Shown here in pieces: positions 28,119 to 36,070 of a DNA stretch of 64,000 nt (its first letter is position 1; the number at the start of each line of letters is the position of its first letter). Below the pieces are notes generated by a model. That model was not told the origin of the DNA. It saw nothing but the letters and a program-made list of their open reading frames with translations, and did not search any database. The stretch lies in NCBI GenBank assembly GCA_041551965.1, contig JBFELU010000002.1, positions 1 through 64,000 of the forward strand. Direction: 5' to 3'. This DNA is from JBFELU01 sp041551965. Lineage in GTDB: Bacteria > Actinomycetota > Acidimicrobiia > Spongiisociales > UBA11373. A program made the translations under genes and the position numbers.

Positions 28119-28568
28119 ATGGCGAAGACGGACGTTTGGTTCGAGACGCCCCCTTTCCGCGACGACTACCAACTCGCCGTCGTCGACGAGCAGTACCTTC
28201 TCGACGCCGTCAAGCCGAAGCAGTTCCTCCACATCGACCAAAGCGAGTGCATCCTCTGCGAAGGATGCGTCGACATCTGCCCGTGGAAGTGCATCCACTA
28301 CCTCTCGATCGACGCCATCGCCGAATCGTCCAACGTCGACGACCCTCGCGCCGACGAGGGCAATCGGGGCTTCTTCGTGGTCGACGAGGACGAGTGCACC
28401 CGTTGTGCGCTGTGTGTGGACCGCTGCCCCACCGGCGTGATCAGCCTCGGCAAGTTCGCCGGGTCGCTGGCGGACCAGGCCGACCGGCGGGGTGTGGAGG
28501 CACCGTGGGAGGTCGACAGCGGGCAGCGCGACCACAAGAACGGCTACGCATACGGAATGCGGTTCTAG
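28119..28568 (+). CDS. 2x[4Fe-4S] ferredoxin encoded within the bc operon
   Basis: 149 residues. Two cluster sites are present, CILCEGCVDICP and CTRCALCVDRCP, separated by about 45 residues, with long N- and C-terminal extensions. No membrane segment or signal is seen, so it should be cytoplasmic. It lies directly between the membrane protein and cytochrome b, with no gap before and eight bases after. A ferredoxin in this place is unusual for a bc complex. It could feed electrons to the quinone pool or to the complex, which is inference. Confidence 0.88.
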   Translation: MAKTDVWFETPPFRDDYQLAVVDEQYLLDAVKPKQFLHIDQSECILCEGCVDICPWKCIHYLSIDAIAESSNVDDPRADEGNRGFFVVDEDECTRCALCVDRCPTGVISLGKFAGSLADQADRRGVEAPWEVDSGQRDHKNGYAYGMRF

Positions 28569-28576
28569 GAGGAGAG

Positions 28577-29356
28577 GTGGCAGACAACGGCAACGGCAGG
28601 GTGCGGCTGGGCGAACGGATCGCCCACGTGACCGATCGGGTCCGCGACAGCGAGGTGTGGACCAGCATCTTCCGGCCCGGATCCCCGTTCCGCAAGGGCT
28701 ACGCCGACAGCCCCCGGAATCGGTCCTACGTGATCATGAACAACGTGCTGTATCACCTCCACCCGGTGAAGGTGAAGCGGCACGCGGTGCGCCTCTCCTA
28801 CACCCTCTGTCTCGGCGGGTTGAGCTTCTTCCTCTTCATCCTGCTCACGATCACCGGCATCTTCCTGATGTTCTATTACACCCCCACCTCCCCCGACGCC
28901 TACACCGACATCGCCGAGTTGTCGACCGGAGTGGCGTTCGGGCAGTTGGTTCACAACATCCACCGATGGGGCGCCCACCTGATGGTCATCACCGTGTTCC
29001 TGCACATGACACGTGTCTTCTATCACGGTGCCTACAAGCCGCCGCGGGAGTTCAACTGGGTGGTCGGCGTCGTCTTGCTCTTCCTCACCCTGCTCCTCTC
29101 GTTCACCGGCTATCTGCTCCCCTGGGACCAATTGGCACTTTGGGCAGTCACGGTGGGCTCGAACATGGCCGGCTACACCCCGGTGTTCGGAAACCAGGTC
29201 AGCTTCGTCCTCCTCGGTGGCATCGAGGTCGGAGCCCCCACGCTTCTGCGTTTCTACGTGCTCCATGTGCTGGCTCTTCCGTTCCTGATCGTGATCTTCA
29301 TGGCCGTCCACTTCTGGCGAGTGCGCAAGGACGGCGGCATCTCGGGACCCCTCTAG
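28577..29356 (+). CDS. Cytochrome b, N-terminal (b6-type) subunit
   Basis: 259 residues with four main membrane helices. Haem b ligand pairs are visible: the helix HNIHRWGAHLMVITVFLHM and the helix LHVLALPFLIVIFMAVHFW, each giving two histidines about 14 residues apart. SFTGYLLPWDQ is the conserved helix C region. The split arrangement (separate C-terminal subunit downstream) is as in b6f-like and Bacillus-type menaquinol complexes, and unlike the fused QcrB of Mycobacterium. GTG start at 28577 directly after AGGAGGAGA. It oxidises menaquinol. Confidence 0.92.
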   Translation: MADNGNGRVRLGERIAHVTDRVRDSEVWTSIFRPGSPFRKGYADSPRNRSYVIMNNVLYHLHPVKVKRHAVRLSYTLCLGGLSFFLFILLTITGIFLMFYYTPTSPDAYTDIAELSTGVAFGQLVHNIHRWGAHLMVITVFLHMTRVFYHGAYKPPREFNWVVGVVLLFLTLLLSFTGYLLPWDQLALWAVTVGSNMAGYTPVFGNQVSFVLLGGIEVGAPTLLRFYVLHVLALPFLIVIFMAVHFWRVRKDGGISGPL

Positions 29357-29368
29357 AAAGGAGCGCAG

Positions 29369-30460
29369 TTGTCAGACATCCCCGAGTCGCTGCTTCGTCG
29401 CTCCGCCGAGGCCAAGGCCAAGGCCACCGGACGCCCCGTCGAGGAGATCCTCGCCGAGATGAAAGGCGAGGCCCCACCGGAGCCCGCCGAAGCGGCCCCG
29501 ACCCCGACCGATGAGCCGGCCGCCGCTCCCGAGAGCGTCGCCGAAAAGGCGGCTGCGGCGACCGCGCAATTGCCGGATCACCTGTTGCGCCGCTCCGCCG
29601 AGGCCAAGGCCAAGGCCCAGGGACGACCGGTGGAGGAGGTCCTCGCCGAGTTGAAGGCGTCGGGCGCCGCCACCCCGCCCCCGCTACCCGAGAAACCCGC
29701 CCCCGAAGAGGCGGTTCCCGCGGCCGCCCCGGCGGCGCAGGCCGACCCCGAGCAAGCCGCCGCCGCCGCCAAAATGCCTGAGAAACTATTGCGCCGCTCC
29801 GCCGAGGCCAAGGCCAAGGCCACCGGACGCCCCGTCGAGGAGATCCTCGCCGAACTCAAGGGCGAGGCCGCCCCCGCCGCACCGGCTCCCGCGGCCGCCC
29901 CGGCGGCGCAGGCCCCGGCAGCGGCCCCCGCGCCCCAGCCGAGCCTCCCCCCGGTGCCGGAGGGGGTCCGCACCCAGCGCCTCCTCACCGTCGTCAAGGC
30001 CAAGGCGATCCAGCAGGTCAAGGCCGAGCCCACCGACAAGGTGAACGTGTGGCCTCACCTGCTGGCCATCGAGTTCGTGGCCCTCTTGGCGGTGACCGCG
30101 CTCCTGGTGATCTTCTCGGTGTTCCAGGATGCGCCGCTCCTCGAGCTGGCCAACCCGAACGACCAGCCCAATCCCTCGAAGGCTCCCTGGTACTTCCTCG
30201 GGCTGCAGGAACTGCTGTCCTACTTCGACCCGCAGGTCGCCGGAGTGCTGATCCCCGGCCTGGGACTCGCCGGCCTGGCGATCATCCCCTACATCGACCG
30301 GAACCCCTCGACGCGGCCGGCCGACCGCAAGTTCGCCATCATGCTGTTCACGTTCTTCGTGGTGGCCTCGGCGATCCTCACGATCATCGGCTCCTTCTAC
30401 CGGGGGAAGGGGTTCAACTTCACGTTCCCCTGGAGAGACGGGATCTTCTTCGACCTATGA
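29369..30460 (+). CDS. Cytochrome b C-terminal (subunit IV-like) subunit with three N-terminal helix motifs
   Basis: 363 residues. The first 200 hold three copies of a 25-residue helical motif (consensus LLRRSAEAKAKAxGRPVEE) at about 7-31, 71-95 and 140-164, joined by Ala/Pro/Glu-rich linkers. The rest is a subunit IV-like membrane domain with NPSKAPWYFLGLQELL, the counterpart of the quinol-site PEWY motif, and three to four helices. TTG start at 29369 with AAGGAG five bases upstream. The motif also occurs once in the cytochrome c of the divergent operon, suggesting a shared binding partner. The stop overlaps the Rieske ATG. Confidence 0.9.
   Translation: MSDIPESLLRRSAEAKAKATGRPVEEILAEMKGEAPPEPAEAAPTPTDEPAAAPESVAEKAAAATAQLPDHLLRRSAEAKAKAQGRPVEEVLAELKASGAATPPPLPEKPAPEEAVPAAAPAAQADPEQAAAAAKMPEKLLRRSAEAKAKATGRPVEEILAELKGEAAPAAPAPAAAPAAQAPAAAPAPQPSLPPVPEGVRTQRLLTVVKAKAIQQVKAEPTDKVNVWPHLLAIEFVALLAVTALLVIFSVFQDAPLLELANPNDQPNPSKAPWYFLGLQELLSYFDPQVAGVLIPGLGLAGLAIIPYIDRNPSTRPADRKFAIMLFTFFVVASAILTIIGSFYRGKGFNFTFPWRDGIFFDL
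29399..29853 (+). repeat. Three direct repeats encoding the helix motif
   Basis: Copies begin near 29399, 29591 and 29794. The first and third share an uninterrupted stretch of about 55 identical bases (29399-29457 and 29794-29853), coding RSAEAKAKATGRPVEEILAE. The middle copy differs at several codons. Near-identity of copies one and three suggests recent duplication or gene conversion. Confidence 0.85.
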
Positions 30461-31233
30461 CCGTGCTCGTCATCGCCTTCGTCGCCATCGCCGTCGTCCT
30501 GGCGGCGGCCCTGTTCACCGTGGCGTGGCGCCGCGAGGACGCGGTGTCCGCTCCGGTCGAACGACCGAGGAGGGTGCGCCGCACCCGGGAGCCGGAACCG
30601 GCACCCGAGCCCGAGGCCGAGGAGGAGGTCCCGCTCGACCCGCTGGAAACACGGCCCGAGATCGACGCCGCCGGCTACGACGTCACGAGGAGACAGTTCT
30701 TCAACCGCGGCGTGCTCGGGGTCTTCGGAATCTTCCTGGCCCAATTCGGGATCGCCGCGCTCGCCTTCATGTGGCCCAAGCTCCGCTCCGGCGGGTTCGG
30801 CAGCAAGGTCAATGCCGGCAAGCTGGAGGACATCGAGAAGGAGGTGTTCCTGCCCGATGGCCGGATCGCTCCGCTCTTCGTCTCCGCCGCCCAGGCCTAC
30901 GTCCTCCCGTTCCAGGGTGAGGTGGCCGGATCGTCATTCGAAGGCCTCCCCGTGGTGGCCGGCGGCTTGATCGCCTTGTGGCAGCGGTGTGTGCACCTCG
31001 GATGCCGGGTCCCGGAGTGCACCTCCTCCCAGGGCTTCGAGTGCCCCTGTCACGGATCGAAGTACAACTACCACGGCGAATACGAGGACGGGCCGGCACC
31101 CCGCAACCTCGATCGGTTCGTGGTCACTCTCAACGAGAACAACGAATTGATCATCGACACCGGCCAGGTGATCCAGACCGCCCGATCAACCACCAAGACG
31201 GCTGAGTACCCGCAGGGGCCGTCGTGCATCTGA
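30457..31233 (+). CDS. Rieske [2Fe-2S] subunit of the bc complex
   Basis: 258 residues. One helix at the extreme N-terminus (3-24) and a charged Pro/Glu/Arg-rich loop precede a twin-arginine-like motif (TRRQFFNRG) with a second helix (82-105). The external Rieske fold has both ligand boxes, CVHLGC and CPCHGSKY, including the two extra cysteines for the stabilising disulfide. Multi-helix Rieske proteins with a Tat signal are known from actinobacterial QcrA. ATG overlaps the previous stop (ATGA). It transfers electrons from menaquinol to cytochrome c. Confidence 0.93.
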   Translation: MTVLVIAFVAIAVVLAAALFTVAWRREDAVSAPVERPRRVRRTREPEPAPEPEAEEEVPLDPLETRPEIDAAGYDVTRRQFFNRGVLGVFGIFLAQFGIAALAFMWPKLRSGGFGSKVNAGKLEDIEKEVFLPDGRIAPLFVSAAQAYVLPFQGEVAGSSFEGLPVVAGGLIALWQRCVHLGCRVPECTSSQGFECPCHGSKYNYHGEYEDGPAPRNLDRFVVTLNENNELIIDTGQVIQTARSTTKTAEYPQGPSCI

Positions 31234-31243
31234 GGAGCCGCTG

Positions 31244-32731
31244 ATGGGAATCGGTGCCTTCGTCCTGGCGCTGGCGGTGCTCGGCACGTTGGCGTGGCTG
31301 TGGTTCCTGGTGGGGTCGAGCCGGGTCCGCCGCCGCCGGGAAGCGCCGCCGGCCAATCAATCCCCTTTCATGACCGACGACGAGTTGGAGTCGCGACGGC
31401 TCAATTCCACTCTCGTCGGTGCCCTGGTCGCCAGCGCGGTGCTGGCGATCATCCTGCCCGTCTACTTCCTCGCCGAGACCGACCGCCAGGTGGCTTCGGT
31501 CGAGCACTTCGACGAGGTGGCGATCGAACGAGGAGAGCACTGGTACGAGGAGTTCCAGTGCGGCGACTGCCACGGTCCGACCGGTGGAGGAGGAGGTGCC
31601 GACTACTTGGAGAGGCGCAGCGGCCTCACCACATCGTGGGCGGCTCCGTCGATCAACGACGTCCTCTACCGCTATGACGCCGACGAGGTTCGCTACTGGC
31701 TGGTCTTCGGCAGGGCCGGCAGTCCCATGCCCGCCTGGGGAACCGAGGGAGGCGGACCGCTCAACAGCCAGCAGATCGACGAACTGATCGCCTACCTCGA
31801 CGCCTTCAGGATTCCCCAGGTGGAGGCGGTCTCCGAGGTCGAGGGTTCGGTGGCGAGAGAGCTCGCCCGGCTCGCCAACGCCGATGCCACCATCGCCGAT
31901 GCGATCGATCGGCAGCGGGAGGAAATCCGGGCCATCGAGGAGGCACCGGCCGTCTATGCGGTGCTCTCCGACGTCGAGGAACGGCTGGCCGGGATCCTGG
32001 CCGAGACGTGCAGCGACGAATCAGCGGCCATCGTGGACAGGACCTGCGAGGAGGAGACGCCGGATCGAGACCGCGACGGTTTGCCGGACGAGGCCGAACG
32101 GCAGCTGGCGGAGCTCATCTCCTTCGTCGTGGCCGAGGCACCGCCCAGCGACGCCGCCGCCGCCCTGGAACGGGCGACGTTCGATCCGGATGCTGCGTTC
32201 TCGACGTCGGAGGGCACGACTCCGGTGGCCGACCTCGCGCTCGCCGAGGCCGTCGCCGGGGAGATCGCGACGATCGTTCGCGACCTCCGCTTGACGGTGG
32301 ACTCTCAGGAACGCTTGCTGGAGACGGCAGCCGCCGGGCTCGAGTTCCTGGAGGAGGCTGCCGAGGAACGGCGCTTCGCCATCGATTTCGACGCCCTCGC
32401 CGTTGCCTTCGACGGCAACGTCTCCGACGCCCGGCGCGGAGCCGCCCTCTACAACGCCTACTGCGCCCGGTGCCACACAGCCGGCTACTCGGCCGGGGTG
32501 GCATTCACGCAAGAGGCCGGCTCGGGTGGTTTCGGGCCGTCGCTGACCGGAGGCCGCTCGGTGGTTCAGTTCCCCGACCCGGCCGACCATCTCGGATTCA
32601 TCGTCAACGGCTCCGAGAACGGGAAGGCCTACGGCGTCAACGGCGTGGGCCGGGGCTGGATGCCGGGATTCGGAGTGGTCCTCAGCGAGGAGGACCTGAT
32701 GTTGATCGTCACGTTCGAGAGGACCCTGTGA
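31244..32731 (+). CDS. Dihaem cytochrome c with a long insertion between the haem domains
   Basis: 495 residues. Two N-terminal helices (4-23 and 56-77) are followed by a cytochrome c domain with CGDCH near residue 107. Next is an insertion of about 230 mostly helical, acidic residues containing a calcium-loop-like DRDRDGLPDEAE. A second haem domain with CARCH (near 408) follows, and MPGF near the end as possible methionine ligand. Probably the functional counterpart of QcrC, which carries two c-type haems without such a spacer. ATG at 31244, ten bases after the Rieske stop; the stop shares one base with the next ATG. Confidence 0.88.
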   Translation: MGIGAFVLALAVLGTLAWLWFLVGSSRVRRRREAPPANQSPFMTDDELESRRLNSTLVGALVASAVLAIILPVYFLAETDRQVASVEHFDEVAIERGEHWYEEFQCGDCHGPTGGGGGADYLERRSGLTTSWAAPSINDVLYRYDADEVRYWLVFGRAGSPMPAWGTEGGGPLNSQQIDELIAYLDAFRIPQVEAVSEVEGSVARELARLANADATIADAIDRQREEIRAIEEAPAVYAVLSDVEERLAGILAETCSDESAAIVDRTCEEETPDRDRDGLPDEAERQLAELISFVVAEAPPSDAAAALERATFDPDAAFSTSEGTTPVADLALAEAVAGEIATIVRDLRLTVDSQERLLETAAAGLEFLEEAAEERRFAIDFDALAVAFDGNVSDARRGAALYNAYCARCHTAGYSAGVAFTQEAGSGGFGPSLTGGRSVVQFPDPADHLGFIVNGSENGKAYGVNGVGRGWMPGFGVVLSEEDLMLIVTFERTL

Positions 32732-33231
32732 TGCCGACCGGCCTGCGCCGCGATGAACGAGGGCTGAGCAGCCTCGAGTGGCTCGGCATCGTGTTGGCGG
32801 TGCTCATCCTGCTGTCGCTGATACCCCAGTTCCGGGCGGCACTGGACGTCTTCTACGAGAACCTGGTCGGCAAGAACAACGTGAGCCCCGACGGCGAACC
32901 GGCGCCCGGCGTCCTGGTCCGCGGTCTGATCGTCGCCGTCGCCTCGCTGGCCGTGTTCGCCGGATCGGTCTACCTCATCAACTACACGAACCTGGGCCGG
33001 AGGCTCGCCTTCCTCGTGACCGGCACCGCCTTCTTCGGATTCCTGGCGGTCGTCGGCCTGCTCTACTCCCTCTACGCGCCGCGCGGGCTGCGGCCCACCT
33101 CGCTCGAGGGTCTCAACGCCTTTGAGCTCCGCATCCTCCCCGGGGCGTTGATGGTCGGATCGCTCATCCTGTTCGCCATGTTCCTCACCGCCCTCAACCG
33201 GTTCGAATCGGAGAGCGGGGACGACGAGTAA
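32731..33231 (+). CDS. Membrane protein with type IV prepilin-like N-terminus, last gene of the bc operon
   Basis: 166 residues. The N-terminus LRRDERGLSSLEWLGIVLAVLILL resembles class III signal peptides of Flp/Tad pilins: a glycine before the cut, glutamate at position +5 and a long hydrophobic stretch. After a short external region come three more helices (about 70-88, 98-120 and 137-155). The ATG shares one base with the cytochrome c stop. The pilin resemblance may be coincidental, since a polytopic protein is not a normal prepilin. Function unknown; probably an accessory subunit of the bc complex. Confidence 0.7.
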   Translation: MPTGLRRDERGLSSLEWLGIVLAVLILLSLIPQFRAALDVFYENLVGKNNVSPDGEPAPGVLVRGLIVAVASLAVFAGSVYLINYTNLGRRLAFLVTGTAFFGFLAVVGLLYSLYAPRGLRPTSLEGLNAFELRILPGALMVGSLILFAMFLTALNRFESESGDDE

Positions 33232-33239
33232 CCGGGGCC

Positions 33240-33866
33240 CTAGGCGTCGGCTCCGGCCCGATGCAGGTAGTACGACAGCACCTTGAGCTCCGTCGACAGG
33301 TCGACTCGCCGCACATCCACGTCGTCGGGGACCTGGACGTGGGCGGGTGCGAAGTTGAGAATCGACTTGACACCGGAATCGGCGAGGAGGTCGGCCACCT
33401 CCTGGGCCGAGTCGGCCGGCGTGGTGATCATCCCGATCGAGACCCGCCGTTTCTTCACCGCCTCCGCAAGCCTCTCGACCGGCTCGATCTCGAGTGAGTG
33501 GATGTGGGCCCCGACCTTGCCCGGGTCGCTGTCGAAGAGACCGACGACGACGAAGCCCTCCTCGGCGAATCCCCGGTAATTGGCGAGGGCGAGACCGAGG
33601 TTCCCCACCCCGACGATGGCCACCCGCCAATCCTGAGTGAGCCCGAGGGCCCGCCGGATCTCATAGCGGAGGTGCTCCACCTCGTAGCCGACGCCGCGTA
33701 CCCCGTATGAACCGAGATAGGAGAGGTCCTTGCGGACCTTGGCGGAGTTCACCCCGGCACCGGCGGCGAGCTCCTCGCTCGAAATCCCCTCTTCGGAGAC
33801 CCGATCGAGGACCTTCAGATACAGCGGCAGGCGCTGCACGGTGGCGCGGGGAACGGTCGGTTTCAC
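33240..33866 (-). CDS. rex: Redox-sensing transcriptional repressor Rex
   Basis: 208 residues. An N-terminal winged helix (ATVQRLPLYLKVLDRV, VRKDLSYLGSYGVRGVGY) is followed by a Rossmann domain with the NADH-binding motif VGVGNLGLALANY and the C-terminal swapped helix. Rex senses the NADH/NAD ratio and in actinobacteria represses respiratory genes. GTG start at 33866, probably leaderless: TATATT ends 8 bases upstream. It converges with the bc operon with only 8 bases between stops. It is a plausible regulator of nuo, although I saw no clear Rex site in this window. Confidence 0.93.
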   Translation of the reverse strand: MKPTVPRATVQRLPLYLKVLDRVSEEGISSEELAAGAGVNSAKVRKDLSYLGSYGVRGVGYEVEHLRYEIRRALGLTQDWRVAIVGVGNLGLALANYRGFAEEGFVVVGLFDSDPGKVGAHIHSLEIEPVERLAEAVKKRRVSIGMITTPADSAQEVADLLADSGVKSILNFAPAHVQVPDDVDVRRVDLSTELKVLSYYLHRAGADA

Positions 33867-33898
33867 GAGCGCACAATATAGTCCGGGCCGCGGGCCTC

Positions 33899-34147
33899 TC
33901 AGCCGTAGCGGGCCCGCAGCATGGCCCGCAGCACCCGCAGCCTCCCGAACCGCCCCGCCAGCAACTCATCTCCCTCCGGTCCCAACACCACCGGGACCCG
34001 ATCCCCGTAGCGGTCGGCGAGACCCTGGGCGTCGACGTCGATCACGTCGACCGAGACCTGGAGGCGATCCGCCCACTCGGCCACGTGAGGCCATGCCTCG
34101 TCGCACAGGGTGCAGCCCCGGCGGGTCACGAAGGTGATCTTCCTCAT
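33899..34147 (-). CDS. Glutaredoxin-like (DUF836) protein
   Basis: 82 residues from ATG 34147 (an upstream in-frame GTG at 34153 is possible). Thioredoxin-fold small protein with a CxxC site, RRGCTLCDEAW, and a cis-proline-type VPVVL. Members are commonly annotated glutaredoxin family or DUF836. Cysteine redox exchange is expected, partner unknown. It precedes rex on the same strand with a 32-base gap between its stop and the rex start, so it may share the rex transcript. Confidence 0.72.
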   Translation of the reverse strand: MRKITFVTRRGCTLCDEAWPHVAEWADRLQVSVDVIDVDAQGLADRYGDRVPVVLGPEGDELLAGRFGRLRVLRAMLRARYG

Positions 34148-34183
34148 CGGCACTCGCCATCCCCGGCTATGGTCGGCCTCCGG

Positions 34184-34282
34184 ATGCGCCCGGGCACCGT
34201 CTTCGCACTGCTGGCATTGCTGGTGATCCTCATCGCCGCAGGGGTGGTATTCATCGTGCAGCTCCTGTCGGTCCAGCCCTGA
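34184..34282 (+). CDS. Very small single-helix membrane protein
   Basis: 32 residues (37 if started at ATG 34169): MRPGTVFALLALLVILI then a short tail. One hydrophobic helix. The hexamer TATGGT (34168-34173) ten bases before the ATG fits a leaderless start. The 3' end overlaps the convergent SAM hydrolase by 32 bases. No homologue is recognised; coding status is supported only by start context and composition. Confidence 0.4.
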   Translation: MRPGTVFALLALLVILIAAGVVFIVQLLSVQP

Positions 34283-35072
34283 AGCCGACCGAGACCCGCT
34301 CGGCCAAAGCGAACACCTCGTCGGCCCTCCCTCCTCGGACCGCGATGGCCATCAGACCGTACGAATCGGTGTGCACCAGGCCGACGCCCTCCCCGACATC
34401 GGCGTATGCCATCACCCAGGGCAGATCGTGGCTCGTCGAACCGACCCGGACCTTCACGACGTCGCCCGGGACGAGACCCGCGGCCTCCAGGTCGGCGGGC
34501 CCGATGTTGGTCTGGGCGTTGCCGAATGAATCGATCCACCACACTTCTCCCTGGACGAAACCGTCGCCTTGCTCGGGCAGCGGCAGGAGCAGCGGCATCA
34601 GCGTCCCGGTATCGACGGGAGCCCCGAGGTCTCCGAGCTCTGCCTCTCCCGAGGCGAGCACGGCGGCCGCCGGCGCAAAGACGTCGCGGCCCTCGAAGGT
34701 GGCTCCCTGTGACGGGAGCCGATAGGCGGGCGCATCGAGAACCACCGCCCGGCCCACCCCTCCGACCACCGCCACGGCCGGAGCCAACAGGCCGTTGTCG
34801 GGCCCCACGAAGTGACCCCACTCGGTCTCGAGTGCCACCGGGCGCCTTCCCCCACCCACTCCGGGATCGACGACCCCCAACACCACGCCCTCGGGCAGGT
34901 ACTGCACCGCCCGGAGCAGCGCCAGGGCCCCGGCCCGCACGTTGCCACGCGGAACCCCGTGGGTCACATCGATCACCCGAATCTCCGGGGCGATGCGGGC
35001 GATCACACCGTGGACGACGCCGACGAACTCGTCGGCGTGGCCGAAGTCGGAGAGGAACGAGATCGAGGCCAT
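34251..35072 (-). CDS. S-adenosyl-L-methionine hydrolase (adenosine-forming), DUF62 family
   Basis: 273 residues. Family features include the N-terminal ISFLSDFGHADEFVG, HGVPRGNVRAGA, VVDPGVGGGRRP, FVGPDNGLL and the second-domain IDSFGNAQTNI. The enzyme family uses water or hydroxide to split SAM into adenosine and methionine and is related to fluorinase and chlorinase. The segment seen here does not indicate halogenation. Probably leaderless: TATCCT on the minus strand ends 9 bases before the ATG. It is divergent from the Clp1-like gene with 72 bases between starts. Confidence 0.88.
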   Translation of the reverse strand: MASISFLSDFGHADEFVGVVHGVIARIAPEIRVIDVTHGVPRGNVRAGALALLRAVQYLPEGVVLGVVDPGVGGGRRPVALETEWGHFVGPDNGLLAPAVAVVGGVGRAVVLDAPAYRLPSQGATFEGRDVFAPAAAVLASGEAELGDLGAPVDTGTLMPLLLPLPEQGDGFVQGEVWWIDSFGNAQTNIGPADLEAAGLVPGDVVKVRVGSTSHDLPWVMAYADVGEGVGLVHTDSYGLMAIAVRGGRADEVFALAERVSVGFRAGPTGAAR

Positions 35073-35114
35073 CGCCGGCGGAGGATACCCGGCCCGCCGA
35101 AGACATCACCCCGA

Positions 35115-35139
35115 TACAATCCGCGACCCGACGAGGAGG
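35115..35139 (+). promoter_or_regulatory. -10 element and ribosome site of the Clp1-like gene
   Basis: TACAAT at 35115-35120 followed by GAGGAGG at 35133-35139. The ribosome site is five bases before ATC at 35145 and 26 bases before the nearest conventional in-frame start (TTG 35166), which makes the start choice of this gene unusual. Confidence 0.45.
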
Positions 35140-35144
35140 CGGCG

Positions 35145-36029
35145 ATCAACGACATCCACGCCGGTTTGCTGGATGACCTCACCCGCCGCCGCGGCGTGGT
35201 CATGCTGATCGGGGCGCGCGACACAGGCAAGACCTCGTTCGGTCTGCGCCTGCTCGAGGCGGCGGTGCACGCCGGGAAGACCGCCGCCTACGTCGACGCC
35301 GACGTCGACCAGACCACCACCGGACCACCGGGATGCGCCGGTCTCCACTTCGTTCGGGACCGTCGCGACCTCGAGGATCTCGAGCGGGCCGATGCGCTCC
35401 AGTTCGTGGGCTCGATCACACCCGAGGGCCTCGTGCTCCAGCAGGTGGTGGCGACTGCAGCGCTGGTGGATCGAGCCCGCGATGAGGCCGACATCGTGGT
35501 CGTGGACACCACCGGCGTCGTCTCCGGGGTCACCGGCCAGACCCTCAAGTACCACAAGATGGAGCTGTGCCGACCCGACATGGTGGTGGGTCTGCAGCGG
35601 GGTGCCGAGTTGGAACCGCTCATCGGCATGCTGCGGAGGTTCTTCTCCGCCGACGTCGAGATCGCCCCGGTGGACCCCGAGATCCGGACGCCGTCACCCG
35701 ATGAACGGGAGGCGGCTCGCACCAAGGGATTCACGGCCGCCTTTGCCGAGCCGCAACAGCGATGGCGGGTACGCCCGACCGTATTCGCCCCGACCCTCCC
35801 CGCCGGTCTGGATCTCGCCCGCCTCGATCGAGTGCTGGTCGGCGCCCTCGACGGCACCGGATGGTGCCTCGGTCTCGGCGTGCTCGAGTTCGCCGACGAC
35901 GTGCTGCGCGTCAGCACCAACGCCGGCGACGGGATGCGGGGCTTGCGGCTGGGCTCGATGACGGTCGATACCACGACCTACGAGGTGCAGCGCATAAAGC
36001 TGCGCGACCTCATGTTCGGGATCGACTGA
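35145..36029 (+). CDS. Clp1/Grc3-type P-loop protein
   Basis: 294 residues if ATC 35145 is the start, 287 if TTG 35166. Walker A is GARDTGKTS, and the segment VVVDTTGVVSGVTGQTLKYH followed by CRPDMVVGLQRGAELEPL matches the Clp1-like P-loop domain of polynucleotide 5'-hydroxyl kinases. The C-terminal half is beta-rich and may be the lid or target-recognition part. Bacterial members are little studied; RNA 5'-kinase activity is inference from the family. Nothing nearby is clearly RNA-processing. The ribosome site favours the non-canonical start, see findings. Confidence 0.75.
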   Translation: MNDIHAGLLDDLTRRRGVVMLIGARDTGKTSFGLRLLEAAVHAGKTAAYVDADVDQTTTGPPGCAGLHFVRDRRDLEDLERADALQFVGSITPEGLVLQQVVATAALVDRARDEADIVVVDTTGVVSGVTGQTLKYHKMELCRPDMVVGLQRGAELEPLIGMLRRFFSADVEIAPVDPEIRTPSPDEREAARTKGFTAAFAEPQQRWRVRPTVFAPTLPAGLDLARLDRVLVGALDGTGWCLGLGVLEFADDVLRVSTNAGDGMRGLRLGSMTVDTTTYEVQRIKLRDLMFGID

Positions 36030-36070
36030 GGAGCGCGAAAGAATCCGCCCCAGAAACTTGTCGACACCGC

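Noticed and set aside
25452..28535. A 1027-residue protein reading through the divergent promoter
   Set aside because: The upstream third is antisense to the ferredoxin and membrane protein genes; the real start is after the ribosome site at 27323.
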